Shown: piece by piece, positions 8,908 through 19,833 of the stretch
Position numbering within the stretch: position 1 is the stretch's first letter
Layout: each line of letters opens with the position of its first letter
NCBI RefSeq assembly: GCF_003003075.1
Contig: NZ_PVTX01000002.1
Location: forward strand, 310,001-374,000
Direction of reading: 5' to 3'
Source: Isoptericola halotolerans
Lineage (GTDB): Bacteria; Actinomycetota; Actinomycetes; Actinomycetales; Cellulomonadaceae
DNA length: 64,000 bases
Program-made: the position numbers and the translations under genes
The notes under the pieces: generated by a model
Told to the model about the DNA's origin: nothing
Databases searched by the model: none
Seen by the model: only the letters and a program-made list of their open reading frames with translations

Positions 8908-9492
8908 TCAGGGCAGCCGCGGGCGCCGGACCGCGACGCCGGCGCGCGCGGGGTCGAGCCGGACCGGGCTCACCAGCACGGCGGGGCCGCGCCGCAGCAC
9001 CCCGTCGGTCAGCGGCATGCAGCGCACGCCGCCGCGTCCCCGCATCGCGGCATGGACACCGGTCGCCAGGACGCGGTCCATCCAGGCGCACGGGTGCGCC
9101 GGGCGTCCACCACGCAGCGTCACGGCGTCCTCGTCACCGCCGTCGCCGGAACGGATCGTGAACTCCTCTCCGACCAGGGGTGCCAGCTCGGCTCCGCGCA
9201 GCACGACGTTGCGTCGCGTGAGCGTGGGGTCGAGCGGACCGGTGCCGAGCTCGCGGGCGATCTCCTCCAGCGCCTCGGCCGCGAAGAGCGTGACCGCTGC
9301 GTCCATGTGGGCGGCCTTGCCGAAGAACCTGTCCCCCACCAGACCCTTGCCGGCCACGACCTCGGCGGCCTCGGGGTACGACGTCGGCACGTCTGCCGCG
9401 CCGTCACGCGGCCGCCCGAAGTAGGCGTGCTCGGGGGACACGAGCAGGAGCTCGATCTCGACCGGGTACTCGAAGGGTGCCAGGGGTGCCAC
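8908..9492 (-). CDS. MOSC-domain protein
   Basis: A 194-residue MOSC protein, the fold of the molybdenum-cofactor sulfurase C-terminus. Members transfer or reduce groups with molybdenum cofactor or detoxify N-hydroxylated bases, as YiiM does. Visible features are IELLLVSPEHAYFGRP at the start, GKGLVGDRFFG and the conserved cysteine in HPCAWMD. The longer open frame upstream is antisense to the kinase gene, so I chose the GTG at 9492 just before the family's first strand. The gene is divergent from the kinase at 9562. Substrate is unknown. Confidence 0.8.
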   Translation of the reverse strand: MAPLAPFEYPVEIELLLVSPEHAYFGRPRDGAADVPTSYPEAAEVVAGKGLVGDRFFGKAAHMDAAVTLFAAEALEEIARELGTGPLDPTLTRRNVVLRGAELAPLVGEEFTIRSGDGGDEDAVTLRGGRPAHPCAWMDRVLATGVHAAMRGRGGVRCMPLTDGVLRRGPAVLVSPVRLDPARAGVAVRRPRLP

Positions 9493-9561
9493 GCCCTGAG
9501 TCTCGCACCGGCCCGCGGCTCGCACCGGCCCGGGTCGCGCACCGCCCGCTACGATCACGGG

Positions 9562-10152
9562 ATGCCCGAGCCTGCGATCCCCCGCCGCGTGCTGGTCGCC
9601 GGCACCTCCGGGGCCGGCAAGACGACGCTGGCGGCCCGACTGGGCGAGATCCTCGACGTCCCGCACACGGAGCTGGACGGGCTGTTCCACGGTCCGAGCT
9701 GGACGCCGCGGCCCACGTTCCTCGACGACGTCCGCGCGCTGGTCGCGACCGACGCCTGGGTCACCGAGTGGCAGTACCGCGCCGTGCGGCCGCTCCTGCT
9801 CGAGCGGGTCCAGCTCCTGGTGTGGCTGGACCTGCCGGTCCGCCTGCGGATGCGCCAGGTGGTCCGGCGCACCCTGGACCGGCGGCGCCACCGCACGGTG
9901 CTGTGGAACGGCAACATCGAGCCGCCGTTGCGGACCTTCTGCACCGACCGCGACCACATCGTGCGCTGGGCGTGGCGGACGCGGCGCACGCTCGACGGTC
10001 TCGACGAGCGGCTGGCCGTCCAGGCGCCTCACGTGGAGGTCGTGCGCCTGCGCAGCCACGCGGAGGCCGAGCGGTGGCTCGAGCGGGCCGCCGCCCGCAC
10101 CGGGCGTCCCGTGCCGACGTCGGCTCCCGCCGTCGGCGTACGCCCTCTGTAG
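9562..10152 (+). CDS. P-loop nucleotide kinase / topology-modulation-like ATPase
   Basis: A 196-residue protein with a Walker A loop GTSGAGKT (residues 14-21) at its N-terminus, followed by LDVPHTELDGLFH and FLDDVRALVATDAWVTEW, a layout shared with FlaR/'adenylate kinase' and topology-modulation proteins. The Arg-rich lid region (RRTLDRRRHRTVLWNGN) fits a kinase lid. The phosphate acceptor is not known. TACGAT (9550-9555) ends six bases before the ATG and no Shine-Dalgarno is present, so the transcript is probably leaderless. Divergent from the MOSC gene. Confidence 0.8.
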   Translation: MPEPAIPRRVLVAGTSGAGKTTLAARLGEILDVPHTELDGLFHGPSWTPRPTFLDDVRALVATDAWVTEWQYRAVRPLLLERVQLLVWLDLPVRLRMRQVVRRTLDRRRHRTVLWNGNIEPPLRTFCTDRDHIVRWAWRTRRTLDGLDERLAVQAPHVEVVRLRSHAEAERWLERAAARTGRPVPTSAPAVGVRPL

Positions 10153-10177
10153 ACGCGACCTCAGGAGACGCGGGACC

Positions 10178-10594
10178 TCAGGACACGAGCCGGTCGGCGA
10201 GCAGCTTCACGATCCGCACGTCACCGTCGAGCCAGTCGACGTCCCACAGGGTGTCCGCGTCCAGCCAGCGGAGCTCGTCGTGCTCGACGAGCGGTGCCGG
10301 CTCGCCGCCGGCGAGCGTGGCCATCCACAGGCGCAGCACGTGGCGCTCCGTGATGAACCAGGCGCCGTCGTCGGGCCCCGGGACCTCCGGCCCGAGCGTG
10401 ACGGTGACGCCGAGCTCCTCGTGGAGCTCACGGTGCAACGCCTCGTCGGGCCGCTCCCCCGGTTCTGCCTTGCCACCGGGGAACTCCCACCTCCGGGCGA
10501 GCTCCGCGGGCTGGGACCGGCGGGCGGCGAGGAGACGCGCCGGCCGGTCGAGCGAGTCGACGATGGCGGCGGCGACGACGAGGCGACGGATCAT
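10178..10594 (-). CDS. Nudix hydrolase, MutT-like
   Basis: A 138-residue Nudix enzyme. The box is complete: G41-x5-E47-x7-R55-E56-L-x-E59-E60-L-G-V. The context (WEFPGGK just before the box, short length) is that of MutT/8-oxo-dGTP diphosphatases, so removal of oxidised nucleotides is the likely role. Longer upstream codons exist, but the ATG at 10594 has CAGACT seven bases upstream as a leaderless -10 and fits the family's N-terminus. It converges with the kinase gene and follows the LuxR-type gene's terminator. Confidence 0.9.
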   Translation of the reverse strand: MIRRLVVAAAIVDSLDRPARLLAARRSQPAELARRWEFPGGKAEPGERPDEALHRELHEELGVTVTLGPEVPGPDDGAWFITERHVLRLWMATLAGGEPAPLVEHDELRWLDADTLWDVDWLDGDVRIVKLLADRLVS

Positions 10595-10630
10595 GGCGGT
10601 GAGTCTGCCATCCGGCCCCGAAGAGACGTG

Positions 10631-10668
10631 TGCCCCGCCACCAACATCCCCCGAGTGGTGGCGGGGCA
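10631..10668 (-). terminator. Terminator of the minimal LuxR-type gene
   Basis: Thirteen-base perfect arms TGCCCCGCCACCA (10631-10643) and TGGTGGCGGGGCA (10656-10668) lie 17 nt past the stop of the gene on the minus strand. Confidence 0.8.
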
Positions 10669-10684
10669 AGACGTCGTCAACCGG

Positions 10685-10918
10685 TCAGGTCGTGCGCATG
10701 CCCGTGCTGCGGGCCCAGGCGACGGCATCGGCCCGGGTCGAGACCCCGAGCTTGCGGTAGACGCTCCGCACCTGAGACTTCACGGTGTTTCGCGTGACGA
10801 AAAGCTTGCTGGCGATCTGCTCGAGCGTGACTTCCTCGGACAGGTTGGACAGCACGACCTGCTCACGAACCGTCAGGCCAGGGTCAAGGGTCAGACGGTC
10901 CATCTCGATTGCACTCAT
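10685..10918 (-). CDS. Stand-alone LuxR-type HTH regulator (77 residues)
   Basis: A very short DNA-binding protein that is almost only a GerE/LuxR helix-turn-helix (residues 15-72): LTVREQVVLSNL, ASKLFVTRNTVKSQVRSVYRKLGV. The classic LuxR pattern of four helices is intact but no receiver or sensor domain precedes it. The start at 10918 is set by GGAGGAAG immediately upstream; the longer frame upstream lacks support. Its own terminator follows. Such minimal GerE proteins occur in actinobacteria and may act constitutively or with a separate partner; the target is unknown. Confidence 0.85.
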   Translation of the reverse strand: MSAIEMDRLTLDPGLTVREQVVLSNLSEEVTLEQIASKLFVTRNTVKSQVRSVYRKLGVSTRADAVAWARSTGMRTT

Positions 10919-11164
10919 CGTTCTTCCTCCATGACGGCCGCCAGTCGCCATGACCGGCTCGGGGATATCCGTCATGAGTGGAGAGAGTGCGGGTGACGGT
11001 TCATGACGCAGGCCACACGCGAGCCGGGGATGCAACCGGAGTCGGAGCGCTCCCACGGCCCGCGTCAGGGCGGCCGCGGGGCGGTATCTCCGCAGGCCAG
11101 CGCCCTGCCGGGGTGTTGCGTCAAGCAACCGAAACCCGATTATCACGATTGGATCACGGTTGAC

Positions 11165-11533
11165 TCACCCTGCGTGCTGCGCGTACTCCTCCGCGGACAG
11201 GAGCTGGCCGGCGCCCGTCACCTCGACCTTGAACAGCCACCCCGACCCGAAGGGCTCCGAGTTCACCACCGCCGGGTCGTCGATCGCGGCCTGGTTGACC
11301 TCCACGACCGTGCCGGACACCGGCGAGTAGAGCTCGGACACGGACTTGGTGGACTCGATCTCGCCGATGACCGTGCCGGCCTCGATCGTGGCGCCCACCT
11401 CGGGGAGCTCGAGATAGACCACGTCACCGAGCGCGTCGGCGGCGACGGACGTCACGCCCACCGTGGCGGGGGTCGCGTCGTCGACCCACTCGTGCTCGAC
11501 GGAGTAGCGCAGGTGGGTGGGGAAGTCGGCCAT
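11165..11533 (-). CDS. gcvH: Glycine cleavage system H protein
   Basis: The 122-residue lipoyl carrier that shuttles the aminomethyl group between the P, T and L proteins. The lipoyl-lysine is K63 in GEIESTKSVSELYSP. AGGAG precedes the ATG. It is the last gene of the gcvP-gcvT-gcvH operon; a 68-bp gap separates it from gcvT. Lipoylation would require LipA/LipB encoded elsewhere. Confidence 0.96.
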   Translation of the reverse strand: MADFPTHLRYSVEHEWVDDATPATVGVTSVAADALGDVVYLELPEVGATIEAGTVIGEIESTKSVSELYSPVSGTVVEVNQAAIDDPAVVNSEPFGSGWLFKVEVTGAGQLLSAEEYAQHAG

Positions 11534-11601
11534 GAGAAGTTCTCCTGTCGTGGGGTAGGGCTGGCTCGATTGTGTCGGACGGCGGCGCGGTGCGCCGGGT
11601 C

Positions 11602-12774
11602 TCAGCCGCGCTCGCGCCGGTAGAACGGCAGCGGGACGACGACGAAGGGTTCCGCCCTCCCCCGCACGTCCACGGCCAGCTCGGTCCCCTCGGCGGAGAC
11701 CTCCGGGCTCACGTACGCCATCGCCACCGGGTGACCGAGCGTGGGCGACGGCGCACCCGACGTGACGGTGCCGACCCGAGGCCCGAGGGACCCGTCGGGC
11801 GACGGCACGGCCTCCGGCTGCACGACGGGGTAGCCCGCGCGGGCGGGCCGCCGTCCCGTCCCGCGCAGTCCCACCAGCACCCGCTCCGGCGCGCGCTCGG
11901 CACGGGCGGCCAGCGCGGCGCGGCCCACGAACTCGACCGGGGTGCCGTCGTCGGACACCTTGTCCAGCTTGACGATGCGGCCGACGCCGGCGTCGTACGG
12001 CGTGGTCGTCGTGTCGAGCTCGTGGCCGTAGAGGGGCATCCCCGCCTCGAGGCGGAGCGAGTCGCGGGCGGAGAGCCCGGCGGGCACGAGCCCGCGCGGC
12101 TCCCCCGCTGCGAGCAGCGCGCGCCACAGTGCCACGGCGTGCGGCGCGGCGACCCAGATCTCGAACCCGTCCTCGCCCGTGTACCCCGTGCGGGCCACGA
12201 GCACGGCCTCCTCGCCGAACCGCATGCCGAGGCTGGCGTAGTACCTCAGCTCGTCGAACGCGGTGCCACCGGAGATCTCGGAGTCCTCGGCGAGGACCTC
12301 CCGCACGATCTGTGCGGCGCGCGGGCCCTGCACGGCGATCAGCGCGTCGCGCGCGGAGACGTCGCGCACCTGGGCGTCGAACCCGGCCGCCCGCTCCAGG
12401 AGCGCGACGAGCACGGTCTCGGAGTTCGCCGCGTTGGCCACGACGAAGTACTCGTCCTCGCCGGTGCGGTAGACGATCAGGTCGTCCAGCACTCCCCCGT
12501 CGTCGGCGCAGATCATCGTGTACCGGGCGCCCGCGCGGCGGAGCTTCGACAGGTTGCCGACCAGGGCGTGGTCGAGGGCCGCTCCCGCGTCCGGGCCGGT
12601 CACCGCGATGCCGCCCATGTGGGACAGGTCGAACAGGCCGGCGGCCTCCCGCACGGCGCGGTGCTCCGCGAGGTCCGAGGTGTACCGCAACGGCATCATC
12701 CAGCCGCCGAAGTCCGTCATCGTCGCGCCGAGCGCCTCGTGCTCGGCGTGCAGCGGCGTCTTCTTCTCCGTCAT
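11602..12774 (-). CDS. gcvT: Glycine cleavage system T protein (aminomethyltransferase)
   Basis: A 390-residue THF-dependent enzyme that takes the aminomethyl group from lipoyl-H protein, releasing ammonia and 5,10-methylene-THF. The sequence shows GATMTDFGGWMMPLRY, the LFDLSHMG motif, the folate-site YTGEDGFEIW and SLRLEAGMPLYGHEL. It begins seven bases after the gcvP stop, so the two are translationally linked. The product feeds the one-carbon pool also used by MetF in this window. Confidence 0.96.
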   Translation of the reverse strand: MTEKKTPLHAEHEALGATMTDFGGWMMPLRYTSDLAEHRAVREAAGLFDLSHMGGIAVTGPDAGAALDHALVGNLSKLRRAGARYTMICADDGGVLDDLIVYRTGEDEYFVVANAANSETVLVALLERAAGFDAQVRDVSARDALIAVQGPRAAQIVREVLAEDSEISGGTAFDELRYYASLGMRFGEEAVLVARTGYTGEDGFEIWVAAPHAVALWRALLAAGEPRGLVPAGLSARDSLRLEAGMPLYGHELDTTTTPYDAGVGRIVKLDKVSDDGTPVEFVGRAALAARAERAPERVLVGLRGTGRRPARAGYPVVQPEAVPSPDGSLGPRVGTVTSGAPSPTLGHPVAMAYVSPEVSAEGTELAVDVRGRAEPFVVVPLPFYRRERG

Positions 12775-12781
12775 GGCGTCC

Positions 12782-15688
<2,907 letters not shown>

Positions 15689-15717
15689 GAGGAGCGCTCC
15701 GAGGGTCGGTGGACTGG

Positions 15718-15925
15718 GACCCTCCCCGCTCTGTCATGGGACCTGAGAGTTTTGCCGGTCCGCCTGTACGGGGCGCGCCGGCTTGCACCGTCGGTGGGCC
15801 TCCGCCGAGGCGGGGGCCACTTTTCAGAGTTGCCTCGCCGTGACGGTACAGGGGCCTGAGAGATTCCCGGGGAGGGTTTGCTCCTTCGGCGCCGGCCCCG
15901 GGGGGCCGGGCTCTCCCGTCACGGT
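15718..15925 (-). promoter_or_regulatory. Tandem glycine riboswitch
   Basis: On the minus strand two gcvT-type aptamers follow each other. The first (about 15925-15846) begins CGTGACGGGAGAG and carries the ATCTCTCAGGC box. The second (about 15840-15718) has the AACTCTCAGGTCCC box followed by GACAG. Each has a GGAG/GCAA core. The arrangement before gcvP matches the established cooperative glycine riboswitch that turns on glycine cleavage when glycine is abundant. The second aptamer ends about 30 nt before the GTG, leaving room for control of the ribosome site. Confidence 0.93.
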
Positions 15926-15960
15926 TCGAGCGGCTGTGCGGTTGTCCGCGCAGTCTACCG

Positions 15961-16080
15961 CCGAGGCAGTGCCCCGTTCGCCGAGGTAGTGCCCGGTGGG
16001 CCGAGGTAGTGGCCGGCGGGCCGAGGTAGTGGCCGGTGGGCCGAGGTAGTGGCCGGTGGGCCGAGGTAGTGCCCTCAGCG
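15961..16080. repeat. 20-bp tandem repeat array, left (6 units)
   Basis: Six units of exactly 20 bp start at 15961, 15981, 16001, 16021, 16041 and 16061. Each begins CCGAGGTAGTG (first unit CCGAGGCAGTG) followed by a variable GC-rich nine-base half, usually GCCGGTGGG. The units at 16021 and 16041 are identical. The array touches the stop of the small membrane-protein gene at 16075 and ends before the glycine riboswitch. The same core occurs in opposite orientation at 16360-16490. Confidence 0.95.
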
Positions 16081-16317
16081 CGACGAGGCGTCGTCGTCGG
16101 CCCACCGTCGATCGGTGTCCATGGCGAGGTACAGCGCCGGCCCGACCACCGGGAGCGCAAGGATCACGATCGCCCACCCGACGGCGGTGCCGCCGACCAT
16201 CCGGGGCGAGCGCCACCAGGCGTGGAGGGCGACCAGCGTCATCGCGAGCACGCCGAGCGCTATCACCGTCCACGCGACGTCGTACCAGGCTGGCATGAAC
16301 GGCACCGTCGGGTTCAT
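16075..16317 (-). CDS. Small PLDc_N-type membrane protein
   Basis: An 80-residue protein with two membrane segments (about residues 10-32 and 44-64) ending in VVGPALYLAMDTDRR. This resembles the PLDc_N module, the two-helix piece found at the N-terminus of cardiolipin synthases and also as stand-alone proteins in actinobacteria. No catalytic HKD motif is present. TAGCAT ends six bases before the ATG, indicating a leaderless message. The gene is enclosed by two inverted repeat arrays; the left one overlaps its last codons. Confidence 0.75.
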   Translation of the reverse strand: MNPTVPFMPAWYDVAWTVIALGVLAMTLVALHAWWRSPRMVGGTAVGWAIVILALPVVGPALYLAMDTDRRWADDDASSR

Positions 16318-16359
16318 CCCGGCATGCTAACCGCCACGCCCGCACTCCAGGCCAGCGAG

Positions 16360-16490
16360 CACTACCTCGGCGGGAACCGCACTACCTCGACGAACGGGCC
16401 ACTACCTCGGCGGGAACCCCACTACCTCGGCGAACGGGGCACTACCTCGGCCGGAACCGCACCACCTCGGCGGGCGGGGTGCTACGTCAG
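16360..16490. repeat. 20-bp tandem repeat array, right (6.5 units, inverted relative to left array)
   Basis: Units of 20 bp start at 16361, 16381, 16401, 16421, 16441 and 16461, each with ACTACCTCGG, the reverse complement of the left array core. The variable halves alternate between CGGGAACC(G/C)C and CGAACGGG(G/C)C types, giving a 40-bp higher-order period. A degenerate half unit (GCTACGTCAG, 16481) runs into the stop of the LysR gene. The first left-array unit is the reverse complement of CGAACGGGGCACTACCTCGG at 16431-16450 with one mismatch. Confidence 0.93.
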
Positions 16491-17395
16491 GTGAGCTCGA
16501 GGCCGCGGGCGACGTCGACCATCGCGTCCACGACCGCCCGCACCGCCGGGCCCGGCTCGTGCCGGGTGGCCCGGTGCCGCATGATGACCCGGCGCGAACC
16601 GAGACCGGGCATCGCCACCACGTCGACGCCGTCGGGCACCTCGCCGCTCTCGACGGCGAGCGCCGGGAGCATGGCGATGCCCTGACCGGCGGCGACGAGC
16701 GCGAGCGCGGTGTCGAAGTCGAAGTAGGCGTGCCGTGCCTCGATGGTGGTCCCCAGGGTGCGGCCGAGGCGCCGCAGCGCACGGTCGGCCGCGGTCCCGC
16801 CGAGGGCGCCGACCCAGGGCAGGTCGCGCAGGTCGTCGAGGCGTTCCGGCGTGGGCAGGGAGACCGGCACCACGAGCCGCCAGGGTTCGTCGAGCAGCGG
16901 GACGTCGTGGGCGCCGCGGGGGGCCGGGGCGTCGACGTCGCCGTCGTGCTCGAGGAGGACGACGTCGAGGTCGCCGGCGCGCAGCATCCGCACGGAGTCG
17001 GCGGGCTCGTGCTCGCGGACGTCGATGGTGACGCCGGGGTGCTCCTCGGCGAGCGGCGCGAGCAGGGGAGCGACGACCGCGCGGATCGCCGACTGGAACG
17101 CGCCGACCTTGACCGTCCCGGTGACGCCCTCGCCGAGGTTCGCGATCTCCTGGCGCGCCTCGAGGAGCTCGGCCTCGATGCGTTCGGCGACGTCGGCGAG
17201 CACCCGGCCCGCGGGTGTCAGCGTGACGCCGCGCGGCCCTCTGTCCAGCACCGGGAAGCCTTCCTCGGCCTCCAGACGAGCGATTTGCTGGGACACGGCA
17301 GAGGGGGTCACATGCAAAAGATCTGCCGCGGCGAGGACGCCGCCGGCGCGGTGCACGGCAAGGAGGAAGGCAAGCCTTCGTGGGTCGGTGGCCAT
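16487..17395 (-). CDS. LysR-family transcriptional regulator
   Basis: A 302-residue regulator. The winged HTH occupies residues 6-62 (FLLAVHRAGGVLAAADLLHVTPSAVSQQIARLE) and an effector-binding domain follows from about residue 92 (VKVGAFQSAIRAVVAPLL). The AVSQQI recognition helix is typical of the ArgP/IciA-like actinobacterial branch, but the effector is unknown. It is divergent from the membrane-protein gene at 17537, a common arrangement of LysR regulators with their target. Its 3' end abuts the right repeat array. Confidence 0.92.
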   Translation of the reverse strand: MATDPRRLAFLLAVHRAGGVLAAADLLHVTPSAVSQQIARLEAEEGFPVLDRGPRGVTLTPAGRVLADVAERIEAELLEARQEIANLGEGVTGTVKVGAFQSAIRAVVAPLLAPLAEEHPGVTIDVREHEPADSVRMLRAGDLDVVLLEHDGDVDAPAPRGAHDVPLLDEPWRLVVPVSLPTPERLDDLRDLPWVGALGGTAADRALRRLGRTLGTTIEARHAYFDFDTALALVAAGQGIAMLPALAVESGEVPDGVDVVAMPGLGSRRVIMRHRATRHEPGPAVRAVVDAMVDVARGLELT

Positions 17396-17536
17396 GTAGC
17401 GATGCTAAGCGGCATCTGCAGAAACATTCAATTGTGCTGAACGTGTTTCGTGCCGCAACATTGCTCTCGGCGCCCGCCGGAGTCAGTGGTCCGAGGCCGG
17501 CGTCATCCCACCTGAAACCCCCGTGAGGAGGCTCGT

Positions 17537-17959
17537 ATGTTGCCGTACCTGTTGTCCGTGGTCACCGCTCTCGGTTGGGTCGGCGCCATCGTCGGCCTCG
17601 TCGCCTACTTCCAGGTGTCCCGAGGTCGTTGGGCACCCAACTCGATCCAGTTCCAGGCCGCCAACCTCTGCGCGACCTCGATGCTGTTCCTCGTCGCCGC
17701 TGTCCACGGCGTGTGGCCGTCGGTCGCCGCGAACGTCGCCTGGATGGTCATCGGGGCGCAGGCCGTCCTCATGATCGTCCGCGCCCGCCGCGACGCCCGC
17801 CGCGGGGCGAAGTACGCCGAGCAGGCCTACGCCGAGCCGGCGTACGCCGAGAGCAGCACCTTCACGGAGACCGGCTTCAGCGAGACGACCAGCACCACCG
17901 TCACGCCGGAGCTCGTCGTCGACCACCTCGAGGTCCGGACGCCGCTGGCCGTGCGCTGA
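17537..17959 (+). CDS. CBU_0592-like small membrane protein
   Basis: A 140-residue protein with about three membrane helices in the first 80 residues (ALGWVGAIVGLVAYF, SMLFLVAAVHGVWPSVAANVAWMVIGAQAVL). The pattern GWVG...AYF...W(A)PNS...QAAN...HGVWPSVAxNVxW matches the CBU_0592-type family of unknown function. A hydrophilic tail rich in Ala, Tyr, Glu and Thr follows. GAGGAGG (17524-17530) precedes the ATG. It is divergent from the LysR gene and may be its target. Confidence 0.75.
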   Translation: MLPYLLSVVTALGWVGAIVGLVAYFQVSRGRWAPNSIQFQAANLCATSMLFLVAAVHGVWPSVAANVAWMVIGAQAVLMIVRARRDARRGAKYAEQAYAEPAYAESSTFTETGFSETTSTTVTPELVVDHLEVRTPLAVR

Positions 17960-17969
17960 GGCGTCCGCC

Positions 17970-19139
17970 TCAGAGCGTGGCCTGCCAGGCCACGATCCGG
18001 TCGACGGCGCGCGCGACGACGTCGGGGGCCGCGGCGAAGGACAACCGCACCCAGTCGCGGCCCCGCTCGCCGTCGAAGTCCGTCCCCGGCGTGATCGCGA
18101 CGTCGGCCTCCGCCAGCAGGCGTGAGCAGTACGTCACGGCGTCCAGACCGAAGCGGGAGACGTTCCCGTACAGGTAGAAGGCGCCGTCGGCCGGAGCCAC
18201 CGGTCGCCACCCGAGCTCGTCCACCCGGTCGAGCAGCGCGGTGCGCGACGCCGCGTAGCGCGCCACGTTCTCCGCCGCGGCCGCGTAGCCCTCGGCGGAG
18301 AACGCCGCGATCCCGGCGTGCTGGGCGAGCGCCGGGGGAGACAGGGCGACGTTGCCGGCCAGCGCGTCGACCGGACCGACGAGCTCCTCGGGCAGCACCA
18401 GCCACCCGAGGCGCCAGCCGGTCATCGCCCAGTACTTCGAGAACGAGTTCACGACGACGGCGCCCCGGTCCGTGTGGGTGGCCGCGGTCGCCTGCTGCAC
18501 GTCCTGGCTGTAGGCGATGCCGTGATAGATCTCGTCGCTGATCAGCCGTACCTCGTGCTCGGCGCACCAGCGCGCGACGGCGTCGAGCTCGGCCGGGGCG
18601 ATCATCGTCCCGGTCGGGTTGGCGGGGGAGGCGACGACCACCCCGTCGAGGCCGCCGCCGTAGTACGCCTCCATGAGCTGCGACACGGTGGGCTGGTAGC
18701 GGGTCTCGGGGCCGCAGTCCAGCTCGACGACCTCGCAGCCCAGCGCGGCCAGGATGTTCTTGTACGCCGGGTAGCCGGGACGGGCGAGCGCGACGCGGTC
18801 GCCGACGTCGAACGCCGCGAGGAACGCGAGCACGAACCCGCCGCTGGAGCCGGTGGTCACGGCGATGCGGGCCGGGTCCACCTCCACGTCGTACCAGCGC
18901 CGGTAGTGCGCGGCGATCTCCGCGCGCAGGGCGGGCACGCCCAGCGCCTCGGTGTAGCCGAGGTCGGCGCGGCGCAGCAGGTCCGCCGCACGCTCGCGCA
19001 CGACGTCGGCGGCGCCCGTGGAGGGCTCGCCGGCGCAGAGGTTGAGGACGTCGTGGCCCGCGGCCCGGCGTGCGTTGGCGGCGGCGAGCACCTCCATGAC
19101 GGCGAACGGCGGGACCTGGCTGCGGCGCGAGACCTTCAT
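17970..19139 (-). CDS. PLP-dependent aminotransferase, class I/II
   Basis: A 389-residue cytoplasmic transaminase of the aspartate/aromatic aminotransferase fold. Visible are CAGEPSTGAADVVRE, the GYTEALGVPALR substrate region, SPANPTGTM, SDEIYHGI and the PLP Schiff-base lysine in NSFSKYWAMTGWRLGW. The closing arginine motif is WVRLSFAA. Upstream codons extend the frame, but the ATG at 19139 starts MKVSRRSQVPPFAVM as in the family and has CATGAT six bases before it as a possible leaderless -10. The amino-acid substrate is not decidable; it converges with the membrane-protein gene. Confidence 0.92.
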   Translation of the reverse strand: MKVSRRSQVPPFAVMEVLAAANARRAAGHDVLNLCAGEPSTGAADVVRERAADLLRRADLGYTEALGVPALRAEIAAHYRRWYDVEVDPARIAVTTGSSGGFVLAFLAAFDVGDRVALARPGYPAYKNILAALGCEVVELDCGPETRYQPTVSQLMEAYYGGGLDGVVVASPANPTGTMIAPAELDAVARWCAEHEVRLISDEIYHGIAYSQDVQQATAATHTDRGAVVVNSFSKYWAMTGWRLGWLVLPEELVGPVDALAGNVALSPPALAQHAGIAAFSAEGYAAAAENVARYAASRTALLDRVDELGWRPVAPADGAFYLYGNVSRFGLDAVTYCSRLLAEADVAITPGTDFDGERGRDWVRLSFAAAPDVVARAVDRIVAWQATL

Positions 19140-19220
19140 GGCGCCCATCATGCCCGGCGTCGGCGTCGGCGGCCGCCGTCCCGGGATGTCCGTCGTCCCC
19201 CGGCTGGGTAACGTGACCGC

Positions 19221-19823
19221 ATGGTCGCCCACCGCCGAGAGCCTGACGATGCTCCCCGCGAGCGCCCCGCCGTGGCGCAGGACCCCGCGCGCCGGGCCGC
19301 GCAGTACCGCGTGGACCGCGAGATCGACCGCGAGCGGGCCCAGCGGTCGGCCGGCGGGCGGCACCGCGCCGACCGCGCCGAGCACGCCGACCAGCGGGCC
19401 GGCCGTGCCGACCCGCCTGCCGACGAGGCCCCGCCCCGCCCCCGGATGGACGACCGCGCCCGGTGGGTGGACACCGTCGTGGACCAGGCGATCCGCCGAG
19501 GCGAGTTCGACGACCTGCCGCTGCAGGGCAAGCCGCTGCCCGGCATCGGCGGGACCCACGACCCGGACTGGTGGCTGCGGAACCTCGTCGAGCGCGAGCA
19601 GATCAGCGGCGTCCTGCCCGCCGCGCAGCTCCGCGCCGAGCACTCCGCCATGGACGAGACGCTGGACCGCGAGCACGACGAGCACCGGGTGCGCGAGATC
19701 GTCGCCGACTTCAACGCCCGCGTGATCGACGCCCGCCGGCAGCTCACGGGCGGCCCGCCCGTCGTGACCCCGACCCGCGACGTCGAGCGCGAGGTCTCCC
19801 GCTGGCGTCAGCGGCGCCGGTAG
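19221..19823 (+). CDS. DUF1992 (DnaJC28-type conserved region) protein
   Basis: A 200-residue protein. Its first 70 residues are charged and low in complexity; the DUF1992 module follows with VDQAIRRGEFDDLPLQGKPLPG and RNLVEREQISGVLP, the diagnostic core of this family, which in eukaryotes is fused to a J domain (DNAJC28). No J domain is present. Function is unknown. TAACGT ends six bases before the ATG and no Shine-Dalgarno is visible, so it is probably leaderless. Divergent from the aminotransferase gene. Confidence 0.85.
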   Translation: MVAHRREPDDAPRERPAVAQDPARRAAQYRVDREIDRERAQRSAGGRHRADRAEHADQRAGRADPPADEAPPRPRMDDRARWVDTVVDQAIRRGEFDDLPLQGKPLPGIGGTHDPDWWLRNLVEREQISGVLPAAQLRAEHSAMDETLDREHDEHRVREIVADFNARVIDARRQLTGGPPVVTPTRDVEREVSRWRQRRR

Positions 19824-19833
19824 TGTCGCGCTC

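Noticed and set aside
15961-16490. CRISPR array
   Set aside because: The period is only 20 bp, halves are similar rather than unique spacers, and no cas genes are present.
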